Source: Flavipsychrobacter stenotrophus
Lineage (GTDB): Bacteria > Bacteroidota > Bacteroidia > Chitinophagales > Chitinophagaceae
DNA: 8,846 nt
Reading direction: 5' to 3'
NCBI GenBank assembly: GCA_947379685.1
Contig: CANCOG010000186.1
Location: 1 to 8,846 of the forward strand
This document shows positions 5,436 to 8,846 of the stretch, piece by piece. A program made the position numbers and the translations under genes. The notes beneath the pieces are model-generated. The model was given only the letters and a program-made list of their open reading frames with translations, was not told the DNA's origin and did not search any database. Each line of letters opens with the position of its first letter. The stretch's first letter is position 1.

Positions 5436-7163
5436 CTATTTAAATACCAATATTTTATTGATAGCAACATATCCGGTGTCCAAGTAAACCTTGCACAGAT
5501 ACATTCCCGGTGGCATCCCCTCGAGAGAAACATTTGTTGCTCCATTTGACAATTGCCCAACCGCAACTTCGCTTCCTGCCATGTTATAAATCACAAATTT
5601 GGATGCATTTCCTGTCGTCCCGCCTACTACAATGTTCAGTGTATTGGAGGCAGGGTTAGGGTAAATATTTACACCAGACTCTTGTGCTAAAGGCGGCGAA
5701 ACTCCTTCAGTTGAATTCGGGCACAATCCATTAGCATAGTTATATTTAGCTAAAAAGAACAACTCCAAACCTAATCCGGAGCCAAGCATGTCAGTCCCAA
5801 AAACCATTGGAGAACTACCAGGCACATAATCGCCAGCAAGATAAAAGTTGCCTTTATTATCGACCAATATGGAACTTGCATCGTCACCTCCTCCAGATAG
5901 TGAAAATGCCTGTATGTAGTTTCCAGCCGTATCATAATTGGCAATGAATAAAGGATCAAAGCTGCCCGGCTGGGTTACCGAATGGCCGTTGAAAAACATC
6001 TGCGATTGAGTTCCATCAAAGCCCATAGTACCTGTAAACCAAATATTTCCCATACAGTCGATATTTAGCCCCCAGGGGACATCATGTCCGGAACCTGTAG
6101 GCGAACCGGGACCCCCAAAAGTATGCCCCCAAACGTAATGCCCCGCCGAATCAAATTTCGCAAGCAGCACATCGGAATTACCTGCATAGGCAAGGGTGTC
6201 GGTACCTATGATCACATTTGTGTCGCACCCGGCTAACAAGTAAACATTTTCCGCCAAGTCAGTTTCCATATTGTGAACTCCCAACAGAAAATTAATTTGT
6301 TTTGCCCATTTTGGAGCTCCTGAACTATCCAATTTAGCAAGGAAGGTCATGAAATATGTAGAGGATGGTACAGAAAGAATGTTTGCGCCAAACGCTAATG
6401 AGCTTGACGCAGATAACCCCGACAGATATATATTCCCTCCCGGCGTTACTTTGTTACAATTCATTTGCTCGGTCGAATTGCCCGAAAAACTTTTTGCCCA
6501 TATTACGTTACCGGCAGGATTGTACTTGACAATCATCATGTCGTTACCTGCCCCGCTATTGTGCAGCGTTATACCTCCAACATTGATTGTGCCGGGAGGA
6601 AAGTCTGTGGAAACATAAATATTGTTTGCCGCGTCAACACCGATACTTTTAAATGTAGTAAATCCCATGTAACCGCTGGCTCCACTGGCAATTCCCTTGG
6701 CCCATAGCACTGTACCTGCGGCAGATATTTTTGCAATAAAAGGATAATAGTAGGCCCCTGAATTATGGATTGTAATTGTATCGATTGTTGCGGTAGCACT
6801 GTCAAAAAAACCAACCAAATAGAGATCCCCATTACCATCTGTGACCATACCACCGGCGTTGCAATCAGCATGCCGAATTGTCTTCACCCATTTGAAATTG
6901 CCGTTGGAATCGTTTTTAATAATCTCCAAAGGATAATAGGTTGAAGGGTTAGTAACCAGAATGGAGCCAAACCAGGCGGTGTCGCCCCAACCATAGCCAG
7001 CAGAATAGGTGTTCCCATATTTATCTAAAGTACCGGCTTGAAAGTCAAAACCATTGCTAGAGCTCACGTGGTTACTGGACTTCCCCCATTTCCAGCCGGT
7101 TTGAGCATGCGCGGATACGCCAAAAAGCACCATTGCGATGCATGTAATCAGGATATTTTTCAT
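5436..7163 (-). CDS. Secreted beta-propeller protein with type IX secretion sorting domain
   Basis: 575 residues from the ATG at 7163. A longer frame from a GTG at 7226 is rejected, because residues 1-20 from the ATG (MKNILITC through SAHA) form a clean signal peptide with cleavage before Q21. The body carries about seven repeats of 50-75 residues, each starting with a Trp strand (WKWGK 24-28, FKWVK 90-94, VLWAK 152-156, VIWAK 220-224, PKWAK 284-288, YVWGH 343-347, YIQAF 416-420) followed by a GNxYxxG-type strand; this fits a single seven-bladed propeller of the SBBP-like type. Residues 497-575 are a type A Por/T9SS C-terminal domain: YPNP at 501-504, then IYNMAG and PPGMYLCKV. By family knowledge this directs export through the type IX system and removal or anchoring at the cell surface. 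Substrate or partner is unknown; adhesion or binding is a guess. No catalytic motif is seen. Confidence 0.88.
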   Translation of the reverse strand: MKNILITCIAMVLFGVSAHAQTGWKWGKSSNHVSSSNGFDFQAGTLDKYGNTYSAGYGWGDTAWFGSILVTNPSTYYPLEIIKNDSNGNFKWVKTIRHADCNAGGMVTDGNGDLYLVGFFDSATATIDTITIHNSGAYYYPFIAKISAAGTVLWAKGIASGASGYMGFTTFKSIGVDAANNIYVSTDFPPGTINVGGITLHNSGAGNDMMIVKYNPAGNVIWAKSFSGNSTEQMNCNKVTPGGNIYLSGLSASSSLAFGANILSVPSSTYFMTFLAKLDSSGAPKWAKQINFLLGVHNMETDLAENVYLLAGCDTNVIIGTDTLAYAGNSDVLLAKFDSAGHYVWGHTFGGPGSPTGSGHDVPWGLNIDCMGNIWFTGTMGFDGTQSQMFFNGHSVTQPGSFDPLFIANYDTAGNYIQAFSLSGGGDDASSILVDNKGNFYLAGDYVPGSSPMVFGTDMLGSGLGLELFFLAKYNYANGLCPNSTEGVSPPLAQESGVNIYPNPASNTLNIVVGGTTGNASKFVIYNMAGSEVAVGQLSNGATNVSLEGMPPGMYLCKVYLDTGYVAINKILVFK

Positions 7164-7183
7164 AAGATCAAATTTACTACTTT

Positions 7184-7191
7184 CAAAAATA
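7184..7191 (-). promoter_or_regulatory. Possible -7 element for the beta-propeller gene
   Basis: TATTTTTG on the minus strand fits TAnnTTTG exactly, 20 bases upstream of the ATG at 7163. The nearest upstream TTTG (7209-7206) is only 14 bases away, shorter than the normal spacing, so the -33 part is unsure. Its position also argues against a start at 7226, which would lie upstream of it. Confidence 0.4.
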
Positions 7192-7300
7192 CATATAATT
7201 CTTTTCAAAAAAAAGTACCGAAACACCTTAATCTAACTGGAACATCAACTTGTCCTCTGGATTGTTAGTTTAGGCATTTTTGAAGGCGATACTGCAAAGA

Positions 7301-7921
7301 CTATCTATCCACGCCATAGTGCACACCTGTCCGAACAAACAATTCCCTCAATTCTTCGTATTTACAACTTCTCATATCTCCTACATGAAACGTTTTGGGC
7401 CGCAATTGGTATCCGCTGCATTCAAAACAAATTTCCATTTCCGCTACCAGTCTGTGTCCTTTATCAAGAAATATAATTGCGTTGCGAGGTGAGTAACACC
7501 CCGATTGGGTAAATGGTCCATTGCCACAACTCAAATTGTAGAACATATCTCCAATGCGTCCAATTTCCTTTTCCCTTATGACTTTAATTTCCCTCACCTG
7601 CTTGTGCCCAAAAGTATCTACAGTGCCCTTCGGCCGTTCCTGAACCGCCTGGGTATCAGAAAAAACAGTATCGCTGCCCTTAACTATAATTGGGTCCCTG
7701 GCTTCCAAAGGGGCGGTAAAAGAAATAAGCAAAACCGTTGCGGCCTCACTGAATGGATACTTCTTTTTAACATAGCTATACCCTACCCCCTTGGGCGGTC
7801 GGGCATAAGTGACACGTTCAATAATTTCAGGAGGCGGCGGCAATGGCTTTTGAGGGTGTTTCTTTTGTGCCTGGGCAGAAAGGGAAACGAGTAACACTAT
7901 TACCCACATAAAGTATCTCAT
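7301..7921 (-). CDS. Secreted five-cysteine protein, function unknown
   Basis: 206 residues with a signal peptide (MRYFMWVIVLLVSLSAQAQ, cleavage near residue 17-19), then a basic, Pro-rich stretch (20-32, with PLPPPP). The C-terminal half looks like the folded, conserved part: SCGNG (C132), GCYSPRNAIIFLD (C142), EICFECSGY (C165 and C168, a CxxC pair) and RSCKYEELRELF (C186). After export all five cysteines are candidates for disulfides or metal binding. I recall secreted proteins of this phylum with the same CYxPRNAIxFxD...ICFEC pattern, all uncharacterised; this is not verified. The gene sits 137 bases upstream of the beta-propeller gene and downstream of the hydrolase gene, all on the same strand, but the gaps suggest separate transcription. 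Function is not assigned. Confidence 0.75.
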   Translation of the reverse strand: MRYFMWVIVLLVSLSAQAQKKHPQKPLPPPPEIIERVTYARPPKGVGYSYVKKKYPFSEAATVLLISFTAPLEARDPIIVKGSDTVFSDTQAVQERPKGTVDTFGHKQVREIKVIREKEIGRIGDMFYNLSCGNGPFTQSGCYSPRNAIIFLDKGHRLVAEMEICFECSGYQLRPKTFHVGDMRSCKYEELRELFVRTGVHYGVDR

Positions 7922-7940
7922 AAGGCAAATATCAGCGTAA

Positions 7941-7979
7941 TATAGTTAGCGGTAATTTTAAATATTCCAGCTAACTGTA
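7941..7979. repeat. 10-bp inverted repeat between hydrolase and cysteine-protein genes
   Basis: TATAGTTAGC (7941-7950) pairs with GCTAACTGTA (7970-7979) with one G-T wobble across a 19-base AT-rich loop. It lies 12 bases after the hydrolase stop codon and 19 bases before the ATG at 7921. It may be a terminator without a T-run or an operator for the downstream gene. Confidence 0.45.
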
Positions 7980-7991
7980 GCATCAGGATTT

Positions 7992-8846
7992 TCAACCCTT
8001 CAAAAATGTCATTATTTCCTCCGCTACAACCTCCGGTTCTTCTTCCTGTGGGAAGTGACCACTTGCCGGCAGTTTCCGGACACTTGAGTCTATGAAATTC
8101 GAAAGAAATTTTTCAAGGTAATGTGGCTTTATTACCGGGTCTTTCATCCCCCATATGAATAGAGTTGGCTTGCCGGCTATTTTGTTGCGCTGTGCCCAAA
8201 GTTGTTCAAACCAGGGCTGATCATTTAGTAATGAATGAGCGAATGCCAGCGTGCCATTTCGCTGGCTTGGGTTGGCAAAGGGCTTTGTATATTGGGTAAC
8301 AGTTGCCCGTCCCGGTTTATGGTCTCCAAAGGACTGAGGCATTACAAACCTTGCAGAAAAATTGAGGTATCTATATAGAAATGGCAACAACGGACTTTTT
8401 AGAATTTTACTGAATTTAATATAGTCCGGGTCATTTTCGCTGCTCCACATCCATGAATTAAGCACCACCAGACGCTTAACCCGCTCCGGGTGCTTCAAAG
8501 CAAAATCCAAACCAATAGGCCCACCGAAATCGTGTACTACCAGGGTTATGTTTTGCAGGTTTTGGGCAAGCACGAATTTTTCGAAGGTTGCACTATGGTT
8601 AATGGTTGAATAGTCATACTGCTCCGGCTTATCAGAAAGACCGAATCCAATGTGATCCAGGGCAATGCACCTGTAGTTCTCCCGCAACCTTTTTATCACG
8701 TTTCGGTAGTCAAAACTCCAGGAGGGGGTTCCATGTACAAATACTATTATGTCGCCATCTTTATCCCCCTCATCAATATAATGAAGATTGTAATTATTTA
8801 CGGCAAAATAGCGGGATTTGAAAGGATACTCATTTTTGTCGAGCCA
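7992..8846 (-). CDS. Alpha/beta hydrolase, haloalkane dehalogenase superfamily, N-terminus cut off by window edge
   Basis: 284 residues are visible; the frame stays open to the right edge, so the true start lies outside. A GTG at 8699 is not the start because strand and oxyanion-loop sequence continues before it (HYIDEG, then FVHGTPSWSFDYRNV). In fragment numbering: oxyanion loop HGTP 38-41, LDHIGFGLSDKP 63-74, nucleophile elbow VVHDFGGP with D106, acid D236 in WGMKDPVI, and H264 in SGHFPQEE. An Asp nucleophile fits haloalkane dehalogenases and epoxide hydrolases, not serine esterases. The Trp that follows the nucleophile in dehalogenases (HDWGG) is Phe here, so dehalogenase activity is doubtful; the acid after strand 7 resembles the DhlA-type arrangement. 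The cap domain spans about residues 131-210. Probably cytoplasmic. The substrate cannot be named from sequence. Confidence 0.85.
   Translation of the reverse strand, partial: WLDKNEYPFKSRYFAVNNYNLHYIDEGDKDGDIIVFVHGTPSWSFDYRNVIKRLRENYRCIALDHIGFGLSDKPEQYDYSTINHSATFEKFVLAQNLQNITLVVHDFGGPIGLDFALKHPERVKRLVVLNSWMWSSENDPDYIKFSKILKSPLLPFLYRYLNFSARFVMPQSFGDHKPGRATVTQYTKPFANPSQRNGTLAFAHSLLNDQPWFEQLWAQRNKIAGKPTLFIWGMKDPVIKPHYLEKFLSNFIDSSVRKLPASGHFPQEEEPEVVAEEIMTFLKG

Noticed and set aside
7164..7226. N-terminal extension of the beta-propeller gene to a GTG at 7226
   Set aside because: It would put 21 residues before a good signal peptide and lie upstream of the likely -7 element at 7184-7191.
8697..8699. 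GTG at 8699 as start of the alpha/beta hydrolase
   Set aside because: The frame continues to the window edge and encodes the HGTP oxyanion loop, which the shorter form would lack.

Overview
The window looks like chromosomal DNA of a Bacteroidota bacterium, most likely from the Chitinophagaceae or a relative. The grounds are: a secreted protein with a C-terminal type IX secretion (Por) sorting domain containing a YPNP motif; matches to the Bacteroidota promoter -7 element TAnnTTTG; AT-rich leaders mostly without Shine-Dalgarno sites; an L-threonine 3-dehydrogenase of the short-chain, epimerase-like type; and a lipoprotein with D-S/T-x O-glycosylation motifs. This is inference from sequence character, not a database match. 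I see no tRNA, rRNA, CRISPR array or insertion sequence.

Layout, left to right. 1-1094 (minus): most of a divergent peptidase M19 (membrane dipeptidase-like) metallohydrolase, cut at the left edge. 1316-1929 (plus): two small genes, an Ala/His/Glu-rich helical protein and a poly-threonine lipoprotein, followed by a hairpin. 2037-2751 (minus): two small membrane proteins of unknown function, probably one operon. 2752-2961: spacer with a two-arm hairpin resembling a dispersed repeat. 2962-5128 (minus): tdh (TTG start) and carA (carbamoyl-phosphate synthase small subunit). 5129-5435: a 307-base intergenic region with a well-formed carA promoter, an 8-bp tandem repeat filling its spacer, several inverted repeats and a REP-like palindrome. 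5436-7163 (minus): a secreted beta-propeller protein, probably seven-bladed, with a type IX sorting domain. 7301-7921 (minus): a secreted five-cysteine protein of unknown function. 7992-8846 (minus): an alpha/beta hydrolase of the haloalkane-dehalogenase superfamily, cut at the right edge.

The genes do not form one pathway. carA feeds carbamoyl phosphate into pyrimidine and arginine synthesis; tdh degrades threonine. The rest are envelope, exported or stand-alone enzymes. I found no convincing new multi-gene system. The most distinctive sequence is the carA upstream region, where tandem repeats sit inside the core promoter and nested inverted repeats lie just upstream.
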